64,000 nt of DNA from JALYXV01 sp963791545 (GCA_963791545.1 CAWBSR010000009.1:153124-217123), one strand, 5' to 3'. Counted from the first letter of the stretch, positions 16,147 through 25,416 are shown. Program-made: numbers and translations. Notes: generated from the letters alone by a model not told the origin.

Positions 16147-17271
16147 CTATTCGTACTCCACGATCTGGGGCGGTGGCGTGAGGGCCATGATCTCGGCGGG
16201 TGTCTGGAGCGGACGGTCACGGGTGTAGAACAGCTTGTAGCCCAGGGGCCAGCGGGGATCGGTCGCCAGTGACTGATAGACGGACACTTTGTTCGGGGTC
16301 CCGCCGAAGCCATCCATGTTGAAGACAATCGCCACATGATCCCTGGCCGTCACCTCGGACTTGCCCTCGACCATGGAATCACGGAACTGGTGGATCATCA
16401 GCAACTTCTGGGGCAGATGGTGGGCACTTACGAGTTGCTCCAACCATGCAGAAACCTGATCGATCTCCCCGGCAGTTGTCCGTCCGACCTGCTGATTGGG
16501 CTTCTGGGTGGCGGAAAGTTCCCATTCCGGGTCCAGAGCCAGCCCGACATCAGGCTGGACCAGCCACGGTTCGAGGGCCTGGGCGTCGGCCAGCAGGTCG
16601 CCCCGGCCGGGCTGAATATCGAGGATCAGCATCCCACCGTGGGCGTGGACTACCTGGCGATAAGAATCGATCTGAGAGGCCGGTATTTGCATGGCATATC
16701 TGCCGTCACTTCCCGGCGCGGCCTGGGCCAGGAATGCGATCAACTCATAACTGGCAACGACCACCGTCCCCGGCGAGGCAAAATGGGCGGCGGTTGTGGT
16801 CAGCCGAGGCCACAGATCCTCGGGTGGGGCCTCACCGAGGACCCCGAGACGGGGTCGCCCCGGGGCCCCGTAGAAGGCGACCACCCGGTGGGTCGGGAAG
16901 AGGCTCGTTCCGCCCCCTGGTTCCTCCAGTGTGGTCGTCGTCGTCGGCCCCGACTTGGTGGTTGCACCCGGCCCCGCCGGCCGCCCTGACCGCGTCGACC
17001 CCGGGCTCGGCCGGTTTCGCGTCGACGTCAGGAGACGACCACCGGTCGGGCTCGAATCGAGGCGATCGACTGCGTAGACGGCTCCGCTCACCACGCCGAG
17101 GAGCCCCAAACCGGCCACTAGGCGACGTATCGCGAACTGGCGGCGGGTCGGTCGCCTTCGGGGTCCCGGGCGTCCGGGGCTGCGCTGGTGGGGTCCCGGG
17201 CGTCCGGGCCCTCCCATCGCCACCGCGCTGGCCCACGCATGAGCCGGATTGCGGCCCATCTCCCCTGCCAT
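16147..17271 (-). CDS. hypothetical membrane-anchored protein with TIM-barrel-like domain
   Basis: A 374-residue protein. An arginine/proline-rich cytoplasmic head of about 50 residues precedes one membrane helix (LVAGLGLLGVVSGAVYAV). A Ser/Thr/Pro linker follows, then an extracytoplasmic domain from about residue 120. That domain contains HRVVAFYGAPG, MLILDIQPGRGD and VGLALDPEWEL, reminiscent of glycosidase-like barrels found in putative cell-wall proteins; no catalytic residue can be assigned. ATG 17271 was chosen; the longer frame to 17895 is antisense to the next gene. A short duplicated GRPGP motif occurs in the head. Confidence 0.65.
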   Translation of the reverse strand: MAGEMGRNPAHAWASAVAMGGPGRPGPHQRSPGRPGPRRRPTRRQFAIRRLVAGLGLLGVVSGAVYAVDRLDSSPTGGRLLTSTRNRPSPGSTRSGRPAGPGATTKSGPTTTTTLEEPGGGTSLFPTHRVVAFYGAPGRPRLGVLGEAPPEDLWPRLTTTAAHFASPGTVVVASYELIAFLAQAAPGSDGRYAMQIPASQIDSYRQVVHAHGGMLILDIQPGRGDLLADAQALEPWLVQPDVGLALDPEWELSATQKPNQQVGRTTAGEIDQVSAWLEQLVSAHHLPQKLLMIHQFRDSMVEGKSEVTARDHVAIVFNMDGFGGTPNKVSVYQSLATDPRWPLGYKLFYTRDRPLQTPAEIMALTPPPQIVEYE

Positions 17272-17626
17272 CAGAGCGTCGATCCTGTTCCCCGGTAAGG
17301 GCGCAACCGCAAAATGCGGCCCCGCGTCGGGCCCGACGCTAACAACCCGTCGTCGACAGCACACAACCGTCCGGTGCCAGGAACGGCGGACGAGGTGGAT
17401 CGCACCCATCCCTGAGCACCTTGACGGGCCCGTGACCGGGGCTTGACCGGCCCCCTCCTGGAACGCGACCTGGCCTGGCAACGAGCCACGCTGATCAATT
17501 CGTGGCGGCGGCGAGGTCGTTTCGTCCGCATGGCATAGGTGCACATCATCGGCGAGTACACCCGGTACAACGGTCACCGCGATCTCCTCCGGGAGAGCAT
17601 CGACGGAACTACGTGAGGAAGGAGGC

Positions 17627-17658
17627 GATGGCTGGGCCCGCCGCAGGGCCCAGCCATC
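17627..17658 (-). terminator. strong terminator hairpin; 17272-17626 shows no gene
   Basis: A perfect 13-bp stem (17627-17639 with 17646-17658) and a 6-nt loop lie 10 bp past the stop of the small secreted protein on the minus strand. The remaining roughly 355 bp down to 17272 hold only arginine-rich chance frames, and I see no gene there. Confidence 0.8.
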
Positions 17659-17668
17659 CGTGAAACGG

Positions 17669-17935
17669 TTAGGGGACGGTTGGGACCTGGCCGGCGTTCT
17701 CCTGGGCCTCGCGGGCCGCACTCTCGCCGGCCTCGTGGGTGGCCGACTCATTCGAGTGGAAGCCGCCGCTCGGAGTGACCGCCGGGGCCGAGGGGGCGGG
17801 AGCGGTGGTCGGCGTCGTCTGCTGCGAGGTGGCACTGGCGGAGCTGCCGGTGAGCAACGCCGCCCCCATGGCACCGCCGACGAAGGTGGAGCCAACCATC
17901 GCCGCAGCGAGCACGGCCTTGCGGATGGGGGACAT
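17669..17935 (-). CDS. small secreted hypothetical protein
   Basis: An 88-residue protein with a clear signal segment (MSPIRKAVLAAAMVGSTFVGG, given to residue 21, then GAMGAALLTGSSASA with a plausible cleavage). The tail is Ser/Thr/Pro/Glu-rich, with EAGESAAREAQENAG near the end. ATG 17935 is preceded by AGGAGA at good spacing. It is followed by a strong terminator, so it is monocistronic. No family is recognised; it may be cell-surface or released. Confidence 0.7.
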   Translation of the reverse strand: MSPIRKAVLAAAMVGSTFVGGAMGAALLTGSSASATSQQTTPTTAPAPSAPAVTPSGGFHSNESATHEAGESAAREAQENAGQVPTVP

Positions 17936-18154
17936 ATTGGGTTCTCCTTTGAATCGTGTAGCAGGACGGGCCCGAAGGTCGGGATCCCACAACCACACTG
18001 GGGCCGGTTGATCAGCCCCGGCTGGGCCGCGCCTGGGAAAACGCTCAGACGCCCACTACGTTGCCCGCCCCGGGTGGGGAAAAAAGACCTTTGGCGCGCT
18101 CACGATGGGCGAAGTGCTCCGGGCCAACCGCCACACGAGTTCGCCACGTCGCCG

Positions 18155-18505
18155 TCACTGAGCGCGGCAACGAGCATTGGGACCACAAGTCCGACGGTGA
18201 TTATGAACCTTGCCGCGACCATTTACGGGCTTACGGTGTTTGGCCCGATCGTCGTGGGTTGGCCGAAGGGGCCACGTGACCGGGTCGATGGGGTCTCCGA
18301 TCTCAACTGTCCCGGTGTCATTCGAAACCGTGACGAATCCACCAAATCTGGTACCGCAGGCCCGGACTGCCCCGCCGCCGTCGGCCGTCAAGGAGCCACC
18401 CACCACCGAGTTTTCGATATCGAGAGATCCGCCCGCCTGGACAATGATCGATCCCGTGATCGTCGTGTCCCGGACGATGGTGGGGAGCGTCGCGGTAGTC
18501 TCCAC
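18155..18505 (-). pseudogene. remnant of a beta-helix-type surface protein
   Basis: The frame encodes about 116 residues. The first 80 have the repetitive pattern TTITGSIIVQAGGSLDIENS, then VVGGSLTADGGGAVRACG and FGGFVTVSNDTGTVEIGD, typical of secreted right-handed beta-helix repeats in actinobacteria. The last 35 residues are basic and unrelated, and no start with a ribosome-binding site or signal peptide is present. The frame runs into the ROK kinase 3' end. It is probably a decayed or truncated gene; a small functional protein is less likely. Confidence 0.5.
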
Positions 18506-18528
18506 GCAGATAGCCGCGCCCCAGTTCT

Positions 18529-19422
18529 TCAGGATACCTTCGCCGCTCTGGCCGCGAATTCGAGTGCCCCGCCGGGGCCGGCCATGTCGCCCAGGCGGGC
18601 GGTGACCACGAAGTCGGAGCTCTCGTACTCCGGTAGGCCGGGATAACCGTTAAGCGCGGAGGCGAGGCTCTGCCTCAGCCTCGGTAACAGCCCGGCCATG
18701 AGGCCCACGCCTCCGCCAATGACGATTCTCTCGGGGGCGAAGGCATAGATTGCGGTTCGCAGGCCGGTGGCCAGGTACCCGGCCTCCATGATGAGCGCAG
18801 TCTGTAGGCGTTCGCCTTCGAGCTGCTCGGGCCGTTGCCCCCAGCGGCCCGTCATAGCCGTGCCGCTGGCCATGCCTTCGAGACAGTCGCCGTGGGCGAA
18901 GCACGACCCTTGGTAGGTGTCGCCGGGCTGTCGGGGGACGGCAACATGGCCGATCTCCGGGTGGAGGATGCCGCTCACGAGCTTGCCGTCGAGCACTATC
19001 CCCATTCCGACGCCGGTGCCGACGGTGACGTACACGAAGTCGCTCACGTCAGTGGCTGCGCCGGCCGCGCCCTCTGAGAGGGCTGCCCCGTCGACGTCAG
19101 AACCCACGCCGACCGCGACTCCAGGAAACGCGTCCTTCACCGCACCGACGATGTCGGCACCGGCCCATTTCCGTTTCGGTGTGTTAAGCAGACGACCGTA
19201 GGTGGCGGCGCCGGGCCGCAGGTCGATGGGCCCGAACGAGGCCAGCCCTATGCCCTCGATCGTCCCATGCTGGAGCTGGTACGCATGGAGTCGGGAAATG
19301 GCCCATGACAGGGTCTCGTCGGGCGTGGTCGTCGGGGCGCGGTCGAGGGCCACGATCCGTCCCGGACCATGACCGACGACGGTGATGCATTTAGTGCCGC
19401 CCAGCTCGATCCCGCCGAACAC
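18529..19422 (-). CDS. ROK family sugar kinase (fructokinase-like)
   Basis: A 297-residue cytosolic kinase. GGIELGGTK is the N-terminal phosphate loop. The ROK signature HPEIGHVAVPRQ is near residue 155, followed by the zinc-type motif CFAHGDCLEGMASG, a pattern shared with Mak/YdhR-like fructokinases. VYVTVGTGVGMGIVLDG completes the nucleotide site. GTG 19422 starts 2 nt after the permease stop (TGA 19427-19425), making it the third gene of the sugar operon. It would phosphorylate the sugar brought in by the adjacent ABC system. The exact sugar is inferred, not seen. Confidence 0.9.
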   Translation of the reverse strand: MFGGIELGGTKCITVVGHGPGRIVALDRAPTTTPDETLSWAISRLHAYQLQHGTIEGIGLASFGPIDLRPGAATYGRLLNTPKRKWAGADIVGAVKDAFPGVAVGVGSDVDGAALSEGAAGAATDVSDFVYVTVGTGVGMGIVLDGKLVSGILHPEIGHVAVPRQPGDTYQGSCFAHGDCLEGMASGTAMTGRWGQRPEQLEGERLQTALIMEAGYLATGLRTAIYAFAPERIVIGGGVGLMAGLLPRLRQSLASALNGYPGLPEYESSDFVVTARLGDMAGPGGALEFAARAAKVS

Positions 19423-19424
19423 GC

Positions 19425-20486
19425 TCAGCCGCGCCCCGCTGACGCGCGGGTGTTCAGCTGGTCGAATCCGACCGCCACGAGGATGAGGACGCCGATCGCG
19501 ATCTGGAGGTAGAAGGCGTTGATCGCCAGAAGGTTGCCCCCATTGTTGAGGACGCCCATGATCAGGGCGCCGGTCGCCGCCCCCAGGGCGCTGCCCTTGG
19601 CCCCGAACAGGCTGGCGCCGCCGATAACACAGGCGGCGATGGCGTTGAGCTCGAAGCCGGTGCCGGCGGTGGGGATGCCGGCTCCCAGGCGGGAGGTGAG
19701 AAGGACGCCGCCGGCGCCGGCCAGCAGGCCCGCGATGGCGTACACACTGATGGTCACAACCCGCACCGGGACACCCGCCAGCCGGGCGGATTCGGGGTTG
19801 GATCCCACCGCGTATATGTAACGGCCGAACACCGTCCGAGTGAGGACGAAATGGATGGCGATGGCGATGACGACCGCGAAGATGAGCAGGTTCGGTATAC
19901 CCAGCACCGTCCCGTTGGCGATGGTCTGGAAGCTCTGGGGTAGGGGCTGCACCGTCTTGGCCTTGGTAATGACCAGCACCGCGCCCCGGGCGATGCCGAG
20001 CATGCCCAAAGTGGCGATGAACGGTGGAAGTTTGGCCCGGGTGACCAGGAGGCCGTTGATGATGCCGAGGCCCGTGCCCAAGGCGATCCCGCACAAGATG
20101 GCCAGCGGGACGGGCCAGCCGGCCACGAGTAGCTGGGCCGTGACCGCGCCTGACAGGGCGAGCACTGAGCCAACGGACAGATCGATGCCAGCAGTGAGGA
20201 TGACGAGCAGTTGACCGAGAGCGATGATGGCGAAGATGGCGACCTGTCGGGCCAGGTTGGCCAGGTTGCTCCCGGTGAGGAATTGGTTGCTGGCCAAAGT
20301 GAGCGCCCCGATGGCGACGAGCAGCACGACCAGCCCGCCGCTCTCCCGACCGGCGATGTCGCCTACGGTGAGGACCCGGTGGGCGGTCGTCGCCCCGTCG
20401 GGCGGCGGAGCCGGGGCGACGGCGGCCGGGGGGCCGCTGCGGATGGTGGTGGTCGCGATCGGTTCCCGCCAGAGCAACTTAGGCAT
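19425..20486 (-). CDS. ribose-type sugar ABC transporter permease
   Basis: A 353-residue inner-membrane permease of the RbsC/AraH type with 8-10 hydrophobic helices. Diagnostic segments are GQLLVILTAGIDLSVGSVLAL, IINGLLVTRAKLPPFIATLGM, GRYIYAVGSNPESARLAGV and the closing QIAIGVLILVAVGFDQLN (each quoted in part). ATG 20486 overlaps the end of the upstream binding-protein/ATPase fusion gene by 8 bp. It should form the translocation pore with that ATPase. The first 45 residues are an unusual Ala/Pro-rich extension. Confidence 0.93.
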   Translation of the reverse strand: MPKLLWREPIATTTIRSGPPAAVAPAPPPDGATTAHRVLTVGDIAGRESGGLVVLLVAIGALTLASNQFLTGSNLANLARQVAIFAIIALGQLLVILTAGIDLSVGSVLALSGAVTAQLLVAGWPVPLAILCGIALGTGLGIINGLLVTRAKLPPFIATLGMLGIARGAVLVITKAKTVQPLPQSFQTIANGTVLGIPNLLIFAVVIAIAIHFVLTRTVFGRYIYAVGSNPESARLAGVPVRVVTISVYAIAGLLAGAGGVLLTSRLGAGIPTAGTGFELNAIAACVIGGASLFGAKGSALGAATGALIMGVLNNGGNLLAINAFYLQIAIGVLILVAVGFDQLNTRASAGRG

Positions 20487-23097
20487 CTGCGTCCACCTTT
20501 CCGTTCGATCCGTTGCCCGTGCTTGGGGGCCGTTGCCCGCCGCCGCTGGCCAGGCGCAATACGTCTTCCTCCGACGCCGCCCGACCCAGCTCGCCGGCCA
20601 CGGCACCGTCTTTGAGCACCAAGACACGGTCGGCCAAGCCGAGCAGTTCGGGCAGGTAGGACGACACCACGATGATCCCCAAACCGGAATCGGCGAGGTT
20701 GCCGATCACGGTGTACAGCTCACCTTTCGCCCCCACGTCGATGCCTTTGGTGGGCTCGTCGAACACCAGGATCTTAGGTTTGGTGAGCAGCCACCGGGCC
20801 AGCAGGACTTTCTGCTGGTTGCCACCCGAAAGGGTCGAGACGGGCTGGTTGTACGACCCGGCCCTCAGCCTCAGGCTGTCGAGCAGCTTGTCGGCCTCGT
20901 CGGACATCTCCTGGGGCGGCAGGAGTCCGTGGCGGGCGCCACGCCGCAGGCTGGCGATGGTGACGTTCTCCCTGATCGATAGCTCGGGCAGCAGCCCGAG
21001 CACCTTGCGGTCCTCGGTGAGCAGCCCGATCCCGGCGTTCATCATGGTCCGAGGGCCGGTGGGCTTCACCGACTTCCCGTCGACCTGGATCTCGCCGGCC
21101 ACGATCGGTGTGGCACCGAACAGGGAAAGGAGCAGCTCGCTGCGACCGGACCCGAGCAGCCCGCCGATCCCGAGGATCTCGCCCGATTTGAGGTCGAAGT
21201 CGATAGTCGGTCCACCTGACTCACGCTGAAGGCCGCGGACGCGCAGCAGCGGCGTGCCCGGGACCTTGTGGGTGTCGGGATAAAGCGACGTGATCTCCCG
21301 GCCGACCATGGCCGTGATCAGTTTGTCCTCGTCGTAGTCGGAGATGGGACCGCTTTCCGACAGGCCGCCGTCTCGCAATACCGTCACCCAATCGCCAATC
21401 TCGAACATCTCCTCGAGTCGGTGGGTGACATAGAGGATGGCAACTCCGCTGTCGCGGAGTCGTTTGATGTGCTCGAGCAGCCGTTTGGACTCAGCCTCGG
21501 TGAGAGCCGTGGTGGGCTCGTCGAACACGATCACCTTCACTGTGTCGGCCGTGAGAACCTTCGCGATCTCGACGAGCTGCCGGGTGGCCGCGGGCAGCCG
21601 CTCGACGATGGCGTCGGGGGACACATCGTTCAAACCGACGTCGTCAAGCGCCTTGCGGGCCCGGCGACGCAAGTCGCCCCGGTCGAGCAGGCCCTTATGG
21701 GCCGGCAGCCGCCCCATGAACAGGTTCTCGGCCACAGACAGGTGCGGCAACAGGCTCAACTCCTGGTAGACGGCCTGAACGCCCAGGGACCGGAGAGCGG
21801 CCGGCGTGGGGCTCGTCACCGGTTCGCCCTCGATGCGAAATGAGCCACTGTCAGCGCGATGAGCCCCGGTGAGGACCTTGATGAGGGTGGACTTGCCGGC
21901 GCCGTTCTCCCCCGCCAAGCAATGGACCTGGCCCCGCCGCAGCCGCAGGGTGACGTTGCTGAGGGCCTGCACCGGGCCGAATGCCTTGGACGCCCCGCCG
22001 AGCTCGAGCACGGCCTCGGCTTCGGTCGCCGCCGCCGGCGGCGCGGCCGCGCTCGACGCGCCCGCCTTCTGAGTCGGAGGCTCGAGGAGCTGCTTGATCT
22101 CGGGCTTGGCCATATTGTCCTTGTCGGCGACCACCGCCCCAGGATCGAGAACCCGGGGAGGGAGCCGACCGACGGTGGCCATGCCCGCCTCGACCACCCC
22201 CTGGTAGCCGAAGACGTAGGGATTCTGTACGACCAGCGCCTTAATGGAACCGTCGGCCAGGGCGGCGTTCTCTTGGGGGTCGGAGTCAAACGCCACGACC
22301 GGGAGACGGGCGGCCGCGTTGTTGTCCTTAATGGCCCGGGCGGCACCGACACCGGACGTGTTGTTGTCGGCGAACACGCCCAACAAGGCGGAGTTCGCCG
22401 TCAGTGCATCGTTGACCTGCGCCGCAGCAGTGCCGATATCGTTGTTGTTGAACCGCTGCAACGACGCGTCGGCGTTCGGACACCCGGCCGCCAAGCCCTG
22501 GCGGAAGCCGGCGTCGCGATCCACCAAGGATTGGATCCCGGCGACGGAAGACTCGATCATCACCTTCCCCGTCGTCTTGTTCGAGGCCTTCAGCAGGTCA
22601 CACATCCGCCGGCCGGCCTGCTGGCCGGCCTTGACGTTGTCGGTCCCGATGAACCCGTCCGACGTGGTCGTCACCGCGGTGTCGACGGTGATGACCTTCA
22701 AGCCTGCGGATCGAGCCCGGTCGATCGCCGAGTTGAGCGCGCTCGAACTGTTGGGGGCGATCACGATGGCATTCGCACCCCGCGAAATCGAGTTCTCGAC
22801 CAGCTGGACCTGCTCGTCGATGTTCGTTTCCGACGTGGGTCCGAAGGTACTGACAGATATCCCGAAGTCCCCTCCCGCCTGTTTGGAACCAGCCAGCATC
22901 ACCTGCCAGAAGGACGAGTCGCTGGCCTTGATGACGACGTCGACCTTCTTACCGGCGGCCGCTCCCCCTGACCCCCCGCCGCCTACCGACCCGCCCGAGG
23001 ATGCAGTAGACCGCCCCGCTACCACGCCGATCACAGCCGCGACAAGGGCTAGGGCGGCAACAAGGGAAGTGGAGAACACAACACGAGACTTAGCCAC
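20479..23097 (-). CDS. fused sugar-binding protein and tandem ABC ATPase
   Basis: An 872-residue fusion. Residues 8-30 are a hydrophobic signal or anchor, followed by a Ser/Gly-rich linker. About 50-340 is a complete RbsB-type periplasmic binding domain (SSFWQVMLAGSKQAG, VIAPNSSSALNSAIDRA, KDNMAKPEIKQLLEPP). After an Ala/Pro linker come two ABC cassettes of the RbsA type. The first has GENGAGKST and DEPTTAL but a degenerate signature (LPAATRQ). The second has LSGGNQQK and FDEPTKGID. No second membrane helix separates the halves, so the binding domain and ATPase would be on the same side of the membrane. Internal GTG 22011 could restart translation at the ATPase. GTG 23097 has GGAGG 4 nt upstream. 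Confidence 0.88.
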   Translation of the reverse strand: MAKSRVVFSTSLVAALALVAAVIGVVAGRSTASSGGSVGGGGSGGAAAGKKVDVVIKASDSSFWQVMLAGSKQAGGDFGISVSTFGPTSETNIDEQVQLVENSISRGANAIVIAPNSSSALNSAIDRARSAGLKVITVDTAVTTTSDGFIGTDNVKAGQQAGRRMCDLLKASNKTTGKVMIESSVAGIQSLVDRDAGFRQGLAAGCPNADASLQRFNNNDIGTAAAQVNDALTANSALLGVFADNNTSGVGAARAIKDNNAAARLPVVAFDSDPQENAALADGSIKALVVQNPYVFGYQGVVEAGMATVGRLPPRVLDPGAVVADKDNMAKPEIKQLLEPPTQKAGASSAAAPPAAATEAEAVLELGGASKAFGPVQALSNVTLRLRRGQVHCLAGENGAGKSTLIKVLTGAHRADSGSFRIEGEPVTSPTPAALRSLGVQAVYQELSLLPHLSVAENLFMGRLPAHKGLLDRGDLRRRARKALDDVGLNDVSPDAIVERLPAATRQLVEIAKVLTADTVKVIVFDEPTTALTEAESKRLLEHIKRLRDSGVAILYVTHRLEEMFEIGDWVTVLRDGGLSESGPISDYDEDKLITAMVGREITSLYPDTHKVPGTPLLRVRGLQRESGGPTIDFDLKSGEILGIGGLLGSGRSELLLSLFGATPIVAGEIQVDGKSVKPTGPRTMMNAGIGLLTEDRKVLGLLPELSIRENVTIASLRRGARHGLLPPQEMSDEADKLLDSLRLRAGSYNQPVSTLSGGNQQKVLLARWLLTKPKILVFDEPTKGIDVGAKGELYTVIGNLADSGLGIIVVSSYLPELLGLADRVLVLKDGAVAGELGRAASEEDVLRLASGGGQRPPSTGNGSNGKVDADA

Positions 23098-23425
23098 GCA
23101 ACCTCCCACCGGTGTAGATCTTCGGAAGAAGAATGTATACCCCTCCGCCGCCACGAGATCGAGTTCAGCGGCCGTGTCTCGACAGGATCACGGCGCGGAG
23201 CAAAAAGCAAAGGCAGTCGATCAGGAGTGCCAATGGACCGGCTCGCCCGATGGTCACGGACAATGGTCATTGATGAAGGGCGGACGCGTCGGGATCAGCA
23301 TGGCGAGTACCAGGAACGCCGGAACGTCGCTTTCGACCGTCAGGCCCGGCTCCCGATGTTGCCGGTGCCATGAATCGGGAGGCCGGGGGAAGCCGAGCCT
23401 CCCATCTGTCGCCCCTAGAACCACG
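23098..23425. other. intergenic, no gene seen
   Basis: About 330 bp between the start of the sugar-operon fusion gene and the end of the cysteine-rich gene. TATACA at 23139-23134 on the minus strand could be a -10 element for the sugar operon, but no convincing -35 is visible. Nothing else is recognisable. Confidence 0.5.
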
Positions 23426-24079
23426 TCAGGCGCAATGGGCGGGAATGGGGTAGGCCACGCAGGTTTGTCCGCTCGGGCAGCAGATGCCGTTGCAACACTG
23501 CCCGGCAGTACAACAGCTGGCGCCGCAGCATTCCAGCCCGGCGCAGCAGCAGGCTCCCGCCGCCGGGCAGCCGGTACAGCCCGCCAGACAACAAAGCCCG
23601 TTGGAGCAGACCGTGTTGCCCGGGCAGCAGGTGGTTCCGTTACAGCACTGCCCGGCAGTACAACAGCTGGCGCCGCAGCATTCCAGCCCGGCGCAGCAGC
23701 AGGCTCCCGCCGCCGGGCAGCCGGTACAGCCCGCCAGACAACAAAGCCCGTTGGAGCAGACCGTGTTGCCCGGGCAGCAGGTGGTTCCGTTACAGCACTG
23801 CCCGGCAGTACAACAGCTGGCGCCGCAGCATTCCAGCCCGGCGCAGCAGCAGGCTTCCGCCGTGGGGCAGCCGGTACACCCCGCCAGACAGCACAGCCCG
23901 TTGGAGCAGACCAGGTTGCCGGCGCACGGCGGGGAGCAGTCGGCGGCCGCCGACGTGAGTCCCGTGCCGTAAAGGACTCCGAAGCTCAACGCGCCCACTG
24001 CCAGCTTGAGGGCCTTTCGGCGAGGCATCTCACTGGCCAGGATTCGGGAGAGGTCGTCGAAGCGTTGGCCGGCACCCAT
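23426..24079 (-). CDS. secreted cysteine-rich tandem-repeat protein with Tat-like signal
   Basis: A 217-residue protein. A twin-arginine-type signal (PRRKALKLAVGAL, residues 19-31) is followed by three near-identical 50-residue repeats (about 58-107, 108-157, 158-205), each with 16 cysteines in CC and CCC clusters such as CCCAGLECCGASCC and QCCNGTTCC. I count 52 cysteines in the exported part. The family is not recognised; the spacing recalls granulin- or metallothionein-like knots. Its ATG overlaps the stop of the upstream double-thioredoxin gene (TAATG), so the two are translated together and that protein probably handles its disulfides. Confidence 0.8.
   Translation of the reverse strand: MGAGQRFDDLSRILASEMPRRKALKLAVGALSFGVLYGTGLTSAAADCSPPCAGNLVCSNGLCCLAGCTGCPTAEACCCAGLECCGASCCTAGQCCNGTTCCPGNTVCSNGLCCLAGCTGCPAAGACCCAGLECCGASCCTAGQCCNGTTCCPGNTVCSNGLCCLAGCTGCPAAGACCCAGLECCGASCCTAGQCCNGICCPSGQTCVAYPIPAHCA
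23465..23908. repeat. three 150-bp tandem repeats encoding cysteine modules
   Basis: Units at about 23759-23908, 23609-23758 and 23465-23608 are nearly identical at the nucleotide level, with only a few changes (for example PTAEA versus PAAGA in the first unit). This points to recent in-frame amplification or ongoing homogenisation, and copy number may vary between strains. Confidence 0.88.
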
Positions 24080-25143
24080 TACGGGCCCCTGTTGCTTGTC
24101 GCCGGCTCAAGGGCCAAGGCGACGATCGCTTCGACCCCCTGCGCGACGTCGGCCTCGATGATGCCGTCGGGGTCGATCAGGAACGCCACAGGCGTCGCGA
24201 AGATGCCGTAGTCCCTTGACAGTGTCCAGCCGGGCTGGATCACGATGGGGAACTCAAGTCCCCGCTGGCTGGCCTTGGCGCGGTTCTCCTCCAACTCACC
24301 CCGGGTGACCATCAAAGTGGCCAGGCCGCCGCCGAGGTGGCTGCGGTGAAGCGCCGCCAAGTGGGGGGCCAGCGCATCGCAAGGACCACAGTGGGGGTCG
24401 CTGAAGACCAGAAGTACCCGGCGTCCACGGTAATCCTCCAGCGCCACCTCGCGCCCGGACAGATCCGGCAAGCGGAAGCCTGGAGCGGGGGTCCCCTTTT
24501 TCAGACCGTCTCGAACCAATCGGCTTTCGGAAACAGAGCGCTGCCCGCGAAGCGCCTTGGGCGTGACGCTGGCGGCCTCCCGGACCAGCCGAGGCACTTC
24601 ATCAGCGCCGATCGCCACCGATTTCGCAACCCGTCCTTCGGCGTCGAGCAGGTAGGCGGCCGGTGTCCCGAGGTTTGCGAACAGGTCGGGGACTTGAGCC
24701 TCGTCGGTAAGCAGGATCGGACAGTGCAACTGATGCCGCTCTGCCAGGGCGATATTGGCCTCGGCCCCGCCGTGGGCCACCAGCACCAGGCCTATCCGGC
24801 GGGCCGCCAGCTGGGGCTGCAGGCCGGCAAGTTCGGCCGCGATTTTCTCGCAAAATCCGCAGCCGGGGCTCCAGTGGACCAACACCAACCGCTGCCCCTC
24901 GAAATCGGCCAAGGCCACCTCATGACCGAAGGTGTCGACGAGGCTGAACGCCTCCACCGCCCGGCCGACCGCTACGCCTGGGCGCACCGCGGGAGCCGCC
25001 ACCGGAACCGAGTGGCTTCCCTGGACTTTCTCCACGGCGTCCAGTCGCAGCACAAGACGCGCCTGTTGCATGAAGAGCTGGTACACGACGACACTCAGGC
25101 CGACCACCATCACGAGCAGAACGATCACGACGCCTATGACCAT
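24079..25143 (-). CDS. membrane-anchored protein with two thioredoxin-like domains
   Basis: A 354-residue protein. Residues 1-20 form a membrane anchor (MVIGVVIVLLVMVVGLSVVV). Two AhpC/TSA-redoxin domains follow: the first with HWSPGCGFCEK (CxxC near residue 105), the second with FSDPHCGPCDALAPHLAALH (CxxC near residue 255). Each has a cis-proline loop (GTPAAYLLD, ATPVAFLID). The layout recalls MauD-like proteins that mature cysteine-rich enzymes. ATG 25143 was chosen because the anchor starts there and AGAGG precedes it. It overlaps the cysteine-rich gene by one base and probably faces the cell exterior. Confidence 0.87.
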   Translation of the reverse strand: MVIGVVIVLLVMVVGLSVVVYQLFMQQARLVLRLDAVEKVQGSHSVPVAAPAVRPGVAVGRAVEAFSLVDTFGHEVALADFEGQRLVLVHWSPGCGFCEKIAAELAGLQPQLAARRIGLVLVAHGGAEANIALAERHQLHCPILLTDEAQVPDLFANLGTPAAYLLDAEGRVAKSVAIGADEVPRLVREAASVTPKALRGQRSVSESRLVRDGLKKGTPAPGFRLPDLSGREVALEDYRGRRVLLVFSDPHCGPCDALAPHLAALHRSHLGGGLATLMVTRGELEENRAKASQRGLEFPIVIQPGWTLSRDYGIFATPVAFLIDPDGIIEADVAQGVEAIVALALEPATSNRGP

Positions 25144-25416
25144 CTTGCCCTCTCGTCCTCGCTTGGCCCTGGGCGAAATAGTAGGGGTGTTCAGCGGGCA
25201 ACACAAGGGCAGCCGCCTCGGACCAAAGCCTCTCGGAATCGACGCCGAAGGGCGAAAGCGCCTCAGTATCTTGTCGACCTCCTCTCGCCTGGATCAGGCC
25301 AAAAAAACCACCTGGTCGGGACTTGGTTGTAGAGGCGTGAGCCACAGCATCGCAGTGGGGTGCCTGCTCCTTTTGGCTTTCGCCAGAGATTGGGGCGGCT
25401 GGTGTGCCTGCCGCGG

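Noticed and set aside
23465..23908. Repeat array as a non-coding element
   Set aside because: The repeats are in frame inside a gene with a signal peptide and a coupled partner.
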